A DNA stretch of 64,000 nt from Lysobacter niastensis. GTDB taxonomy: Bacteria > Pseudomonadota > Gammaproteobacteria > Xanthomonadales > Xanthomonadaceae. Positions 36,336 through 46,024 of the stretch are shown piece by piece; position 1 is the first letter of the stretch; each line of letters begins with the position of its first letter. The stretch is taken from contig NZ_JADLZT010000006.1 in NCBI RefSeq assembly GCF_015453285.1, positions 186,001-250,000 on the forward strand. Direction: 5' to 3'. A model generated the notes under the pieces. It did not search any database, was not told the origin of the DNA, and worked only from the letters and a program-made list of their open reading frames with translations. Made by a program: the position numbers and the translations under genes.

Positions 36336-38024
36336 ATGACCGAATCATTTGCCGAACTGTTCGAACAGAGCCAGACCAATCTGGCGAAGCTGAAGCCGGG
36401 CGCCATCGTCACCGGTGTCGTCGTCGAGGTCCGTGGCGACGTGGTCGTGATCAACGCCGGCCTGAAGTCCGAAGGCATCGTGCCGATCGAACAGTTCCGT
36501 AACGACGCCGGCGAAATCGACGTCGCCGAAGGCGACGAAGTCAAGGTCGCTCTCGACTCGATCGAAAACGGCTTCGGCGAAACCATCCTTTCGCGCGAGA
36601 AGGCCAAGCGCGCCATGGTGTGGGACGAACTCGAGCAGGCGCTCGAGAAGAACGAGACCATCACCGGCCGCATCAGCGGCAAGGTCAAGGGCGGCTTCAC
36701 CGTCGACATCAAGGATGTCCGCGGCTTCCTGCCGGGCTCGCTGGTCGACGTCCGTCCGGTGCGCGACTCCGCCTACCTCGAAGGCAAGGAACTCGAGTTC
36801 AAGCTCATCAAGCTTGACCGCAAGCGCAACAACATCGTCGTCTCCCGCCGTGCGGTGGTCGAGAGCGAGTACAGCGTCGAGCGCGAGCAGCTGATGGAGA
36901 AGCTGCAGGAAGGCGCGATCCTCAAGGGCGTCGTCAAGAACCTCACTGATTACGGTGCGTTCGTCGACCTCGGTGGCATCGATGGCCTGCTGCACATCAC
37001 CGACATGGCGTGGAAGCGCGTGCGTCATCCGTCGGAAGTCGTGGAAGTCGGCCAGGAGCTCGACGTCCGCGTGCTCAAGTACGACCGCGAGCGCAACCGT
37101 GTTTCGCTGGGCCTCAAGCAGCTGGGCGAGGATCCGTGGGACAACATCGCGCGCCGCTACCCGGCGCAGACCCGCGTGTTCGGTAAGGTCTCCAACGTCA
37201 CCGATTACGGTGCGTTCGTCGAGATCGAGCCGGGCGTCGAGGGTCTGGTGCACGTCTCCGAGATGGACTGGACCAACAAGAACGTCAACCCGTCGAAGAT
37301 CGTGCAGGTCGGTGACGAGGTGCAGGTCATGGTCCTGGACGTCGATGAAGAGCGCCGCCGCATCTCGCTGGGCATGAAGCAGGTCACCAGCAACCCGTGG
37401 GAAACCTTCGCGGCGATCCACAAGAAGGGCGACAAGGTGTCGGGCCAGATCAAGTCGATCACCGACTTCGGCATCTTCATCGGCCTGGACGGCGGCATCG
37501 ACGGCCTGGTGCACCTGTCGGACATCAGCTGGAACACCACCGGCGAAGACGTGGTCCGCAACTTCAAGAAGGGCGACACGCTGGAAGCCGTCGTGCTGGC
37601 CGTCGATCCGGAGCGCGAGCGCATCAGCCTGGGCGTCAAGCAGCTTGAGCAGGACCCGATGGGTCAGTACGTGGCTACCAACGCCAAGGGCTCGATCGTC
37701 AAGGGCAAGGTGAAGGAAGTTGACGCCAAGGGCGCAATCGTCGAGCTCGACGGCGGCGTCGAGGGCTACATTGCTGCCCGCGACATCGCCAAGGAGCGCG
37801 TCGACGACGCTTCGCAGCACCTGAAGGTCGGCGACGAAGTCGAAGCCAAGATCATCGGCACGGACCGCAAGGGCCGTTCGATGCAGCTGTCGATCAAGGC
37901 CAAGGACGAAGCCGAGCAGCAGGAAGCGCTGGCGGACTACAACCGTCAGTCGTCCGATGCTTCGAGCGGCACGACCAAGCTGGGCGCGCTGCTGCGCGAG
38001 CAGCTGGGCAACAAGTCCGAGTAA
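36336..38024 (+). CDS. rpsA: 30S ribosomal protein S1
   Basis: A 562-residue protein with six S1 RNA-binding domains (about 20-85, 105-170, 190-260, 277-347, 364-434 and 451-520), each with the FVDLGG..GLLHIT or GLVHVS pattern. It helps mRNAs with weak Shine-Dalgarno sequences onto the 30S subunit. The final 40 residues are polar and unstructured. Start chosen at [13 protein letters not shown], the family N terminus; the upstream in-frame ATG adds 11 unconserved residues. Codon choice is strongly biased to C/G endings (GGC, AAG, GTC), as expected for a highly expressed gene. Confidence 0.97.
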   Translation: MTESFAELFEQSQTNLAKLKPGAIVTGVVVEVRGDVVVINAGLKSEGIVPIEQFRNDAGEIDVAEGDEVKVALDSIENGFGETILSREKAKRAMVWDELEQALEKNETITGRISGKVKGGFTVDIKDVRGFLPGSLVDVRPVRDSAYLEGKELEFKLIKLDRKRNNIVVSRRAVVESEYSVEREQLMEKLQEGAILKGVVKNLTDYGAFVDLGGIDGLLHITDMAWKRVRHPSEVVEVGQELDVRVLKYDRERNRVSLGLKQLGEDPWDNIARRYPAQTRVFGKVSNVTDYGAFVEIEPGVEGLVHVSEMDWTNKNVNPSKIVQVGDEVQVMVLDVDEERRRISLGMKQVTSNPWETFAAIHKKGDKVSGQIKSITDFGIFIGLDGGIDGLVHLSDISWNTTGEDVVRNFKKGDTLEAVVLAVDPERERISLGVKQLEQDPMGQYVATNAKGSIVKGKVKEVDAKGAIVELDGGVEGYIAARDIAKERVDDASQHLKVGDEVEAKIIGTDRKGRSMQLSIKAKDEAEQQEALADYNRQSSDASSGTTKLGALLREQLGNKSE

Positions 38025-38032
38025 GCCGTAAG

Positions 38033-38059
38033 CACCGCGGCCGTCATGCGGCCGCGGTG
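38033..38059 (+). terminator. Hairpin after rpsA
   Basis: CACCGCGGCCG and CGGCCGCGGTG make a perfect 11-bp stem with a 5-nt loop. No T run follows. A second stem with one mismatch (GACGGCCCGGC against GGCCGGGTCGTC) lies at 38085-38110. The pair may together end most rpsA transcripts before ihfB. Confidence 0.55.
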
Positions 38060-38162
38060 TGAAGTCTTGCAGTAGTACCACGGGGACGGCCCGGCTTCGG
38101 CCGGGTCGTCTTCCGTCTGGCACCCGGTGCCATCACATTGGAAGAGCGTGCACGTTTCGCCC

Positions 38163-38465
38163 ATGACCAAATCCGAGCTGATCGAGATCCTTTCCCAGCG
38201 TCAGGCCCACCTGAAGGGCGAAGACGTGGATCTGGCAGTCAAGGCCCTGCTCGAGATGATGGGTGGCGCACTCTCGACCGGAGAGCGGATCGAGATCCGC
38301 GGCTTCGGAAGCTTCTCCCTGCATTACCGGCCGCCGCGCCTGGGTCGCAACCCCAAGACCGGCGAGTCGGTCGCGCTGCGCGGCAAGCACGTGCCGCATT
38401 TCAAGCCTGGCAAGGAACTGCGCGAGCGCGTCAGCAGCGTCGCGCCCGTCGACGAAGTCGACTGA
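38163..38465 (+). CDS. ihfB: Integration host factor, beta subunit
   Basis: A 100-residue HU/IHF-family DNA-bending protein that pairs with IhfA. The family core [20 protein letters not shown] followed by [12 protein letters not shown] includes the proline-tipped beta arm that intercalates in the minor groove. [14 protein letters not shown] is the usual N terminus; 12 upstream in-frame residues are not conserved. The rpsA-ihfB-lapA order is that of many gammaproteobacteria. Confidence 0.95.
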   Translation: MTKSELIEILSQRQAHLKGEDVDLAVKALLEMMGGALSTGERIEIRGFGSFSLHYRPPRLGRNPKTGESVALRGKHVPHFKPGKELRERVSSVAPVDEVD

Positions 38466-38550
38466 CGCAAGTCACCCCGCAATATCGTCCGCTGGACCCG
38501 TACGCGAGGTCCGCTAAGCTAGTCGCGTAAGTTGGCCGGAGCCCGCCGTC

Positions 38551-38802
38551 ATGCGCTTGATCCGATTCCTCGTAGCGTTCGCCTGCCTCGCTCTAGGTGC
38601 CGTCGTCGGCGCGCTCAACCGCGGTCTGATCAGTATCGACTTCGGTTTCACCACCATCACCACCAACCTCGGCGTCGCGCTCATCGTCGCACTGCTTTCC
38701 GGCGTGCTGATCGGCGGTCTGGCCATCAGCGCCAGCCTGGTGCTGCCGCTCCGCCGCCGCCTTGCGCGCGCCGAACGCCACGGCATGCCGCCCGGAGCCT
38801 GA
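38551..38802 (+). CDS. lapA: LapA family (DUF1049) inner-membrane protein
   Basis: An 83-residue protein with two membrane helices (RFLVAFACLALGAVVGALN and VALIVALLSGVLIGGLA) and a basic cytoplasmic tail (LRRRLARAERH). LapA works with LapB in controlling lipopolysaccharide synthesis and LpxC turnover. GGAG lies about 9 nt before the ATG. It ends 3 nt before lapB, so the two are surely co-translated. Confidence 0.9.
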   Translation: MRLIRFLVAFACLALGAVVGALNRGLISIDFGFTTITTNLGVALIVALLSGVLIGGLAISASLVLPLRRRLARAERHGMPPGA

Positions 38803-38805
38803 TCG

Positions 38806-39984
38806 ATGGAGTTCATCAGCGAGTGGTTCTGGTTTTTCCTGCTGCTGCCGATCGCAGCGGTCAGCGGCTGGATCGTCGGCCGGCGCGGCGGTGAGCGTCA
38901 CAGCGACACTCAGGTCAGCCGCCTGTCGACCACGTACTTCCGTGGCCTCAACTACCTTCTCAACGAACAGCCCGACAAGGCCATCGAGCTGTTCCTGCAC
39001 ATCGCCGAACTCGACAAGGACACCTTCGAGACACAGGTGGCGCTGGGACATCTCTTCCGCCGCCGGGGCGAGGTCGATCGGGCGATCCGCCTTCACCAGG
39101 CGCTCGTGCAGCGCCCGGGCCTGAGCGACCACCAGCGTGTACAGGCGTTGCTGGCGCTGGGCGAGGACTACATGCGTTCCGGCCTGCTCGATCGTGCGGA
39201 AACCGTCTTCAGCGACCTGGTGGCCCTGGACATGCGCGCGCCGTTGGCGTTGCGCCACCTGATCGGCATCTACCAGGCGGAGCGCGACTGGGACAAGGCG
39301 ATCGAGAACGCGCGCCGGTTCGAGGAAGCGACCGGCGAGCCGATGGGCAAGCTGATCGCGCAGTTCGAGTGCGAGCTGGCAGAGCGTCACCGCTCCGCTG
39401 GCGAAGTGGATCAGGCGCGCGAGGCGGTGCGACGGGCCTACGAGGCCGACACCAACTCGGTGCGCGCAGGCATGCTCGAGGGGCGCATCGAGGTGGATGC
39501 GGGTCAGGATGCTGCCGCGATCCGGGCGTTCGAGCGCGTTGCCCGTGTCGATACCGACTATCTTCCCGAGATTCTTCCGCCATTGCTCGCTTGTTACGAG
39601 CGGGTGGGCGATGCGCCCGGTGCTCGCGCTTTCCTGGCCGAAATGTGTGAGCACTATCGCGGCATTTCACCGGTGCTGGCGCTGACTCGCATGGTCGAAG
39701 ATGCCGATGGCGTCGCAGCCGCGCGCGCCTACCTCGCGCAGCAGCTGAAGGACCGCCCGTCAGTCCGCGGCGAGGCGGCGCTGATCGACCTGACGCTTGC
39801 CGAAGGGGCCGATCCGCTCGCCACGCTGCACGATCTCAAGCACATCACCGACCAGCTACTGGTGCGCAACCCCAGCTATCGGTGCAACCGCTGCGGATTC
39901 GGTGCGCGCAGCCATCACTGGCAGTGCCCGAGCTGCAAGGAGTGGGGGACGATCAAGCCCCTGCTCAACTACGCCGTGGTCTGA
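38806..39984 (+). CDS. lapB: LPS assembly protein LapB (YciM)
   Basis: A 392-residue inner-membrane protein that presents LpxC to FtsH and so sets lipid A output. One N-terminal membrane helix (5-22) is followed by about nine TPR units facing the cytoplasm and a C-terminal rubredoxin-like metal knuckle with C360, C363, C374 and C377 (YRCNRCGF and CPSC). All four metal ligands needed for LapB function are present. It is followed after 3 nt by a polysaccharide-initiating transferase gene, suggesting joint expression. Confidence 0.95.
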   Translation: MEFISEWFWFFLLLPIAAVSGWIVGRRGGERHSDTQVSRLSTTYFRGLNYLLNEQPDKAIELFLHIAELDKDTFETQVALGHLFRRRGEVDRAIRLHQALVQRPGLSDHQRVQALLALGEDYMRSGLLDRAETVFSDLVALDMRAPLALRHLIGIYQAERDWDKAIENARRFEEATGEPMGKLIAQFECELAERHRSAGEVDQAREAVRRAYEADTNSVRAGMLEGRIEVDAGQDAAAIRAFERVARVDTDYLPEILPPLLACYERVGDAPGARAFLAEMCEHYRGISPVLALTRMVEDADGVAAARAYLAQQLKDRPSVRGEAALIDLTLAEGADPLATLHDLKHITDQLLVRNPSYRCNRCGFGARSHHWQCPSCKEWGTIKPLLNYAVV

Positions 39985-39987
39985 CCC

Positions 39988-40968
39988 ATGCTGGCATGGA
40001 TGCTCCTGTATTTCGTTCTCGCGGCGGCCGGTACGTGGCTGGCGAGGCGTTATGCGCTCAAGCGGGATCTGCTGGACCGCCCTGATGAGCGTCGCAGCCA
40101 TGCGGTCACCACACCGCGAGGCGGCGGAATTGCGATCGTGGCCGCATTGCTGGTGGCGTGCGTGGCGTTGACCATCCGCTTGCCCGACCAGGCCTTGCTG
40201 ATGGCTGCCTTCGCTGCCGGTCTCGTCGTCGTGGCCGGGGCAGGGTGGTTCGACGACCATCGCCCGACGTCACCTTGGGTCCGTCTCGGTGCACATGCCG
40301 TGGCTGCGACGCTGTTTGCCGGCGCGATCCTGCACGTGTTCGCGGACCCCTGGCTGGCCGGTGCAGCCGCGATAGCGATCCTCGTGCTGGTCAATGTGTG
40401 GAACTTCATGGATGGCATCAATGGCCTGGCGGCGACCCAGACCATGCTGGTGGCATTCGCGTTGGGCGCTTTCATTGGTGGGCCCTGGACGGGTGTCGCG
40501 CTTGCCTTGGCCGCCGCGTGTCTGGGCTTCCTTCCCTTCAACTTCCCCCGGGCTGCGATCTTTCTGGGCGACGTAGGGAGCGGGGCGTTGGGTTACGCAG
40601 TGGGTGCCATCACGATCATGGCCAGCGCTACGCAGTCCATGCCGTGGCCTTTGCTGTTTCTGCCCCTTTCCACGTTTCTGGTGGATGCGGGGTTGACGTT
40701 ATTGATGCGCATGCGCCGGGGCGAACGATGGTGGACCGCCCACGTGCAGCACTCCTATCAGGTCTGGGTGCGCAGTGGTGCGGGGCATGCAACAGTGACG
40801 TTCGTCTATATGGCGTGGACATTGCTTGCGATCCTGCTGATGCTGGGCCTGCGGCAGAGTTCCCCGCTTTTCATGCTCTGTGGCGTGGTGGCGTGGTATA
40901 TGTCGTCCGCTTTTGCTTGGTGGCTGCTGCGCCGCGCGGCGCAGCAGCGTGTTTTACGCAATCATTGA
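39988..40968 (+). CDS. WecA/WbpL-type glycan-phosphate transferase
   Basis: A 326-residue polytopic enzyme of the MraY/WecA family that moves a sugar-1-phosphate (GlcNAc or a modified HexNAc) from a UDP-sugar to undecaprenyl phosphate, starting O-antigen or capsule repeat units. About ten membrane helices; the Mg2+/catalytic motifs are GWFDDHRPTS, LVNVWNFMDGINGLA and IFLGDVGSG, followed by the HVQHSYQ histidine block. Next to it lies a WbpM/CapD-like dehydratase gene (16-bp gap), as in Pseudomonas wbpL-wbpM, which points to a deoxy-sugar start of the chain. Confidence 0.9.
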   Translation: MLAWMLLYFVLAAAGTWLARRYALKRDLLDRPDERRSHAVTTPRGGGIAIVAALLVACVALTIRLPDQALLMAAFAAGLVVVAGAGWFDDHRPTSPWVRLGAHAVAATLFAGAILHVFADPWLAGAAAIAILVLVNVWNFMDGINGLAATQTMLVAFALGAFIGGPWTGVALALAAACLGFLPFNFPRAAIFLGDVGSGALGYAVGAITIMASATQSMPWPLLFLPLSTFLVDAGLTLLMRMRRGERWWTAHVQHSYQVWVRSGAGHATVTFVYMAWTLLAILLMLGLRQSSPLFMLCGVVAWYMSSAFAWWLLRRAAQQRVLRNH

Positions 40969-40983
40969 AGGACAGGTCAGGGA

Positions 40984-42897
40984 ATGGCGTTTTGGCGTGA
41001 CAAATGGAAAAGCGCTGGACCGCGAGTGGCGGTCGTCGCGCACGACCTCGCCATGGTCTGGGTGACGTGGCTGGGCCTTCACTGGTTGCGTCTGGGCGTC
41101 CTGGCCCATCCTCCCCGTATACCCCTGTGGTCGACCGAAATCCTGCTGGTGCTGGTCTCGCAGGCCCTGGTGTTCTGGCAAGTCGGCCTGTACCGCGGCC
41201 TGTGGCGTTTCGCCAGCGTTCCCGACCTGTGGAACATTTTTAAGGCCTGCGTACTGGGTCTGTTCGCAATCGTGCTGGGGTTGTTCCTCTATAACCGGCT
41301 CGATTTCGTCCCTCGTACGGTCCTGGTGCTCTATCCGCTGGTGCTGATGGGATTGCTGGGTGCGCCGCGCCTGCTCTACCGCGCGTGGAAGGACGCACAG
41401 AACGAAAACCTGCGGATGAACTCCGTCCGCATCCTGATCCTCGGCGCAGGACATGCCGGCGAGGCGCTGGTGCGCGATCTGCGGCGTTTCGGAACCTACC
41501 AGCCGGTGGGCTTCATCGACGACGCCATCCGCCTGCGTGGCACCAAGGTGCAGGGCGTGCCGGTGCTCGGCCGGGTGCAGGACGTCGCCGAGATCGCGCG
41601 CGAGACCGCCGCGAAGCTGTTGGTGATCGCCATGCCGTCGGTCGATGCCAGCGCGCTGCAACGAGTGGTCATGGCGTGTGAGCGAACCGGTGTGCCGTTC
41701 CGCATGGTGCCGCGTCTGCAGGATGTGCTGGAAGGCCGTTCACTGCCGGGCGAACTCAAGGAAGTCGCCATCGAGGACCTCCTCGGTCGCAAGCCTGTCC
41801 TGCCGGACTGGAAGGCCATTCGAGGATGGCTGGGCGCACGCTCGGTTCTGGTCACCGGCGCAGGCGGCTCGATCGGCTCCGAGCTTTGCAGACAGTGTGC
41901 GCGCCATGGCGCTCGCAGGATCACGCTGTTGGAGATCGACGAGCTCTCGCTGATGACGATTGAAGCCTCGCTGCGACGGGATTTCCCCGACGTCGAGTTG
42001 CTGCCGATCCTCGGCGACTGTGGTGACCAGGCGGTGATTTCGTACGCTTTGTCGAAGGCCGAGCCTGAGGCTGTCTTCCATGCCGCGGCTTACAAGCAGG
42101 TCCCGGTACTCGAAGCACAGCTTCGAGAGGCCGTGCGCAACAACGTGCTGGCCTCCGACACCGTGGCCCGGGCCTGCTGCGATGCTGGTGTGGGCACGTT
42201 CGTTCTCATCTCCACCGACAAGGCCGTCGATCCGGCCAATGTCCTTGGCGCGACCAAGCGCCTTGCCGAGATGATGTGCCAGGCGCTCGCCGCGCAGCAT
42301 TCCACCCGTTTTGTGACCGTGCGCTTCGGCAACGTGCTGGACTCCGCTGGCAGCGTGGTTCCGCTGTTTCGCGAACAGATCCGCAGAGGCGGCCCGGTTA
42401 CGGTCACCGATCCGGAAGTTACCCGCTTCTTCATGACGATTCCGGAGGCCTGCCAGCTGATCCTGCAGGCTTCGGCGATCGGCACGCACGAGGCGATCTA
42501 CACGCTCGACATGGGCGAACCTGTGCCGATCCGGCTACTGGCCGAGCAGATGATCCGCCTGGCTGGCAAGCAGCCAGGACGCGATATCGCGATCGTCTAC
42601 ACCGGCCTGCGTCCCGGCGAGAAGCTGCACGAAACGCTGTTCCATGCGGACGAGCGCTATCGCCCGACGTTCCATCCGAAGATCCTCCTGGCGGAGCCTC
42701 GCGAAGTCGAGGCTGCGGCGGTGCAGGGCGCGATCGCAGAGTTGCGTGCCGCCAGCGCGCGTTATGACCGCGAAGCGCTTGCCGAATGGCTGCATGCCGC
42801 GGTGCCGGAGTTCCGGCCGATTGGACAGCACGCCGCCACGTACACCGGTTCTTCGACCGTGGTTGCTTTTCCCGCTCGTAACGCAAGGAAGATTTGA
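40984..42897 (+). CDS. Membrane nucleotide-sugar 4,6-dehydratase (WbpM/CapD family)
   Basis: A 637-residue protein. Four N-terminal membrane helices (about 12-115) precede a first Rossmann domain ([17 protein letters not shown], near 145) and the catalytic short-chain dehydrogenase domain with [13 protein letters not shown] (near 287) and the active-site stretch [20 protein letters not shown] (near 410). Homologues make UDP-4-keto-6-deoxy-GlcNAc for O antigen and capsule. The catalytic tyrosine of ordinary SDRs is missing at NVLGATK, as in WbpM-type enzymes. Good RBS (AAGGACAGGG). Its stop overlaps the galU start by 1 nt. Confidence 0.92.
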   Translation: MAFWRDKWKSAGPRVAVVAHDLAMVWVTWLGLHWLRLGVLAHPPRIPLWSTEILLVLVSQALVFWQVGLYRGLWRFASVPDLWNIFKACVLGLFAIVLGLFLYNRLDFVPRTVLVLYPLVLMGLLGAPRLLYRAWKDAQNENLRMNSVRILILGAGHAGEALVRDLRRFGTYQPVGFIDDAIRLRGTKVQGVPVLGRVQDVAEIARETAAKLLVIAMPSVDASALQRVVMACERTGVPFRMVPRLQDVLEGRSLPGELKEVAIEDLLGRKPVLPDWKAIRGWLGARSVLVTGAGGSIGSELCRQCARHGARRITLLEIDELSLMTIEASLRRDFPDVELLPILGDCGDQAVISYALSKAEPEAVFHAAAYKQVPVLEAQLREAVRNNVLASDTVARACCDAGVGTFVLISTDKAVDPANVLGATKRLAEMMCQALAAQHSTRFVTVRFGNVLDSAGSVVPLFREQIRRGGPVTVTDPEVTRFFMTIPEACQLILQASAIGTHEAIYTLDMGEPVPIRLLAEQMIRLAGKQPGRDIAIVYTGLRPGEKLHETLFHADERYRPTFHPKILLAEPREVEAAAVQGAIAELRAASARYDREALAEWLHAAVPEFRPIGQHAATYTGSSTVVAFPARNARKI

Positions 42898-43799
42898 TGT
42901 CGGTGCGTGTTCGCAAGGCCGTGTTCCCGGTAGCCGGGTTGGGCACTCGTTTTCTCCCTGCCACCAAGACCGTTCCGAAAGAGATGCTGCCGATCGTCGA
43001 TCGGCCACTGATCCAGTATGCCGTGGACGAGGCTGTGGAAGCCGGCTGCGACACGTTGATCTTCGTCACCAACCGCTACAAGCACGCGGTGGCTGACTAC
43101 TTCGACAAGGCCTATGAACTCGAGCAGAAGCTCGAGCGCGCCGGCAAGCAGGAGCAGCTGGAGCTGATCCGCAACGTTCTTCCGCCCGGCGTGAGGGCCG
43201 TCTTCGTCACGCAGGCCGAGGCGTTGGGGCTGGGGCACGCAGTGCTGTGCGCCAAGCCGATCGTTGGCGACGAACCGTTCGCCGTGCTGCTGCCGGACGA
43301 TCTGATCTGGAACCGCGGCGGCCCGGGTGCACTCAAGCAGATGGCCGATGCCGCCGAGGCTTCGGGTGCCAGCGTCATCGCAGTGCAGGACGTGCCGCGT
43401 GAACAGACGGGCAGTTACGGCATCGTGGCAACCGATGCGTTCAAGGCGCGCCAGGGGCGGATCAGTGCCATCGTCGAGAAGCCCAAGCCCGAGGATGCAC
43501 CGAGCAACCTGGCGGTGGTCGGCCGTTATGTCCTGAGTCCGCGGATATTCGAGCTGCTGGAACGTACGACGCCGGGAGCGGGCGGGGAGATCCAGCTTAC
43601 GGACGCCATTGCGGCGCTACTCGGAGATTCGGTGGTGAATGCCTACCGTTTCCAGGGCACGCGCTTCGACTGCGGAACCCATATCGGCCTGATCGAGGCC
43701 ACGATCCGCTACGCGCTCGACCACGAGACGCTCAGCGATTCCGCACGCCAGTTGATGCAGAACGCATTGGGCGAACTCGGCGTCGAAGACCTGGGCTGA
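42897..43799 (+). CDS. galU: UTP-glucose-1-phosphate uridylyltransferase
   Basis: A 300-residue nucleotidyltransferase that makes UDP-glucose for LPS core, exopolysaccharide and glycan synthesis. The signature [19 protein letters not shown] holds the nucleotide-binding loop and catalytic lysine; VLLPDDLIW carries the metal aspartates and [12 protein letters not shown] is near the end. It shares a TGATG junction with the dehydratase gene and has AAGGAAG as ribosome-binding site. It ends the lapAB-polysaccharide gene run. Confidence 0.96.
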   Translation: MSVRVRKAVFPVAGLGTRFLPATKTVPKEMLPIVDRPLIQYAVDEAVEAGCDTLIFVTNRYKHAVADYFDKAYELEQKLERAGKQEQLELIRNVLPPGVRAVFVTQAEALGLGHAVLCAKPIVGDEPFAVLLPDDLIWNRGGPGALKQMADAAEASGASVIAVQDVPREQTGSYGIVATDAFKARQGRISAIVEKPKPEDAPSNLAVVGRYVLSPRIFELLERTTPGAGGEIQLTDAIAALLGDSVVNAYRFQGTRFDCGTHIGLIEATIRYALDHETLSDSARQLMQNALGELGVEDLG

Positions 43800-43823
43800 G
43801 GCTGACGTCGGGGATGGCGGCGC

Positions 43824-44258
43824 TCAGCTGCTGCTGTAGCGCCACCACGCCCAAGCGACCCAGGCCAGCAGCCCGAGGGCCAGAACCAGGGCGCTGAAGC
43901 CCAGCCGTTCCACGCGGCGCGCCCAGACGAGCGCAGGGCGGTCGCGAAGCACGCGGACGTCGCGCAGCGTTTTCCAATCCTGCGGCGGGAACCGCCCCTG
44001 GAGGCGGGCGGCGTATCCAAGGCGGCGAAGACCCAGGCCGAGTCCCGCAGCGGGCACGGCGAGTGCAAGGCCCAGACCGGTGAACAGCATGCGCAGCCAG
44101 TGCCGGAGGGTCTCGGGATTGCTGCTGCCCAGGTGCTCGGTGACGCCGCGCAGCCACAGGTTCAGCTGCCACAGCAACAGCGCGCACAGCATCACGATGA
44201 TCGCCAGCAGCCACAGGGTGCGAGAGCGATAGGCCTTGTCGGCGCGATGGATTTCCAC
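43824..44258 (-). CDS. Small membrane protein, unknown function
   Basis: A 144-residue protein not recognised. It has three or four hydrophobic segments: LWLLAIIVMLCALLLWQLNL, MLFTGLGLALAVPAAGLGLG and FSALVLALGLLAWVAWAW, with a polar stretch containing GRFPPQDWKTLRDVRVLR between the last two. I chose GTG because GGGGAGA lies 5 nt upstream; an ATG 69 bp further up gives a longer but unsupported start. Single gene convergent with galU. Confidence 0.65.
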   Translation of the reverse strand: MEIHRADKAYRSRTLWLLAIIVMLCALLLWQLNLWLRGVTEHLGSSNPETLRHWLRMLFTGLGLALAVPAAGLGLGLRRLGYAARLQGRFPPQDWKTLRDVRVLRDRPALVWARRVERLGFSALVLALGLLAWVAWAWWRYSSS

Positions 44259-44393
44259 GATGTTCTCCCCGGTACGGCGCCATGAAACCCGCGGGCCTCC
44301 GGCATGTCCAGTCCGTCCGTCAGGCAATGGAAGCGGCTGTCCTATTGGCGTGATGAACTGTGACGTCGTCAGCCATTACGTGAAGCGAACGGG

Positions 44394-44735
44394 ATGAGTG
44401 CGCAAGACACGATCCAATGGGCCGATTTCGAGAAGGTCCTGATCTGCGCGGGCACGGTACTGCGTGCTGAGGAATTCCCGGAGGCGCGAAAGCCGGCCTG
44501 GAAGCTGTGGGTCGATTTCGGACCACACGGAGTCAGGAAGTCCAGTGCGCAGATTCGGCAGTTGTACGAAGCCGATCAGCTCGTGGGCCGCCAGATCGTC
44601 GGCGTGATCAACTTTCCGCCAAAGCAGGTAGGGCCCTTCGTCTCGGAGTTCCTGCTCACAGGCTTCCACACCGAGGACGGGGTCGTGATTACGACGGTCG
44701 AACGTCGCGTGCCCGACGGAACCCGCATGGCTTGA
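44394..44735 (+). CDS. csaA: CsaA-type tRNA-binding domain protein
   Basis: A 113-residue protein of the CsaA/EMAP-II tRNA-binding fold, which forms homodimers and is described as a secretion-related chaperone in Bacillus. The pattern runs DFEKVLICAGTVLRAEEFPE, GVRKSSAQI, LVGRQIVGVINFPPKQVGPF and SEFLLTGF, all conserved family blocks. Length is normal. No Shine-Dalgarno sequence is obvious. Function in Gram-negative bacteria is uncertain. Confidence 0.88.
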   Translation: MSAQDTIQWADFEKVLICAGTVLRAEEFPEARKPAWKLWVDFGPHGVRKSSAQIRQLYEADQLVGRQIVGVINFPPKQVGPFVSEFLLTGFHTEDGVVITTVERRVPDGTRMA

Positions 44736-44737
44736 AA

Positions 44738-44764
44738 CAAAAAACGGGCGGCACAAGCCGCCCG
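44738..44764 (-). terminator. Intrinsic terminator of the beta-oxidation operon
   Basis: CGGGCGGC/GCCGCCCG, an 8-bp stem with an ACAA loop; on the minus strand it is followed by a T run. It lies 25 bp beyond the thiolase stop and also faces csaA. Confidence 0.88.
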
Positions 44765-44789
44765 CTTCGTACGCTTGCTAACCAGCCAG

Positions 44790-45998
44790 TCAGAGCGACT
44801 CGAAGATACCCGCCGCGCCCATGCCGGTGCCGATGCACATCGTCACCATGCCGTACTTCTGCAGGCGGCGGCGCAGGCCGTGCACGATCGTCGCAGTGCG
44901 GATCGCACCGGTGGCGCCCAGCGGGTGGCCGAGCGCGATGGCACCACCGAGCGGATTGACCTTGGACGGGTCGAGGCCGGAGTCGCGGATGACGGCCAGC
45001 GCCTGTGCGGCGAAGGCTTCGTTGAGTTCGATCCAGTCGAGCTGATCCTTGGTCAGGCCCGCCTGCTTGAGCGCCTTCGGAATCGCCGCGATCGGGCCGA
45101 TGCCCATTACTTCAGGGCGCACGCCAGCCACCGAGAAGCTGACGAAGCGCGCCAGCGGGGTCAGGCCGTAGTCCTTGATGGCCTGTTCGGAGGCCACCAG
45201 CACGGCCGCAGCGCCGTCGCTCATCTGCGAACTGTTGCCGGCGGTAACGGACCCGCCGAACTGGCCGTTGCGGAACACTGGCCTGAGTTTGGCCAATCCC
45301 TCGAGCGACGTGTCCAGACGCGGACCTTCGTCGTTCTCGACGATGATCTTCTTCGTACGGACCGTATTGCCCACGAGGTCCGGGATGCGCGAGATCACTT
45401 CATACGGTGAGATCTCGGACTTGAACTCGCCGGCCTGGATCGCGGCGATGGCCTTCTGGTGCGAGGCCAGCGCGAACGCATCCTGGTCCTCGCGCGAGAC
45501 CTTCCATTCCTCGGCGACCTTCTCGGCGGTGATGCCCATGCCGTAGGCGATCGCGACGTTCTCGTCCTTGGCGAACACCTGCGGGCTCAACGCGACCTTG
45601 TTGCCCATCATTGGCACCATCGACATCGACTCCGTGCCGCCGGCCAGCATCAGGTCGGCGTTGCCGAGGCGGATCTGGTCGGCCGCCAGAGCGACGGCTT
45701 GCAAGCCGGACGAGCAGAAACGGTTGATCGTCTGCGCGGCCATGGTGTTGGGCAGCCCGGCCAGAAGTGCACCGATGCGAGCCACGTTCATGCCTTGCTC
45801 GCCTTCGGGCATGGCGCAGCCGATGATCGCGTCGTCGATGCGGCCGACATCGATGCCTGGCGCCTGGGCGACGACGGACTTCAGCGCGTGCGCCAGCATC
45901 TCGTCGGGGCGGGTGTTGCGGAATACGCCGCGCGGCGCCTTGCCGACGGGCGTGCGGGTGGCGGCGACGATGTAGGCGTCTTGAACTTGCTTGGTCAT
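44790..45998 (-). CDS. fadA: Acetyl-CoA C-acyltransferase (3-ketoacyl-CoA thiolase)
   Basis: A 402-residue degradative thiolase that cleaves 3-ketoacyl-CoA to acetyl-CoA and a shortened acyl-CoA. The nucleophile is C95 in INRFCSSGLQAV; the second active-site set is WIELNEAFAAQ, GGAIALGHPLGATGA and CIGTGMGAAG near the C terminus. It is the last gene of a TetR-dehydrogenase/hydratase-thiolase unit; the gap to the upstream gene is 26 bp. Together they form the FadB-FadA-like beta-oxidation pair. Confidence 0.94.
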   Translation of the reverse strand: MTKQVQDAYIVAATRTPVGKAPRGVFRNTRPDEMLAHALKSVVAQAPGIDVGRIDDAIIGCAMPEGEQGMNVARIGALLAGLPNTMAAQTINRFCSSGLQAVALAADQIRLGNADLMLAGGTESMSMVPMMGNKVALSPQVFAKDENVAIAYGMGITAEKVAEEWKVSREDQDAFALASHQKAIAAIQAGEFKSEISPYEVISRIPDLVGNTVRTKKIIVENDEGPRLDTSLEGLAKLRPVFRNGQFGGSVTAGNSSQMSDGAAAVLVASEQAIKDYGLTPLARFVSFSVAGVRPEVMGIGPIAAIPKALKQAGLTKDQLDWIELNEAFAAQALAVIRDSGLDPSKVNPLGGAIALGHPLGATGAIRTATIVHGLRRRLQKYGMVTMCIGTGMGAAGIFESL

Positions 45999-46024
45999 TG
46001 TCTTCGGTCCTGTGTCGTCGTCGC

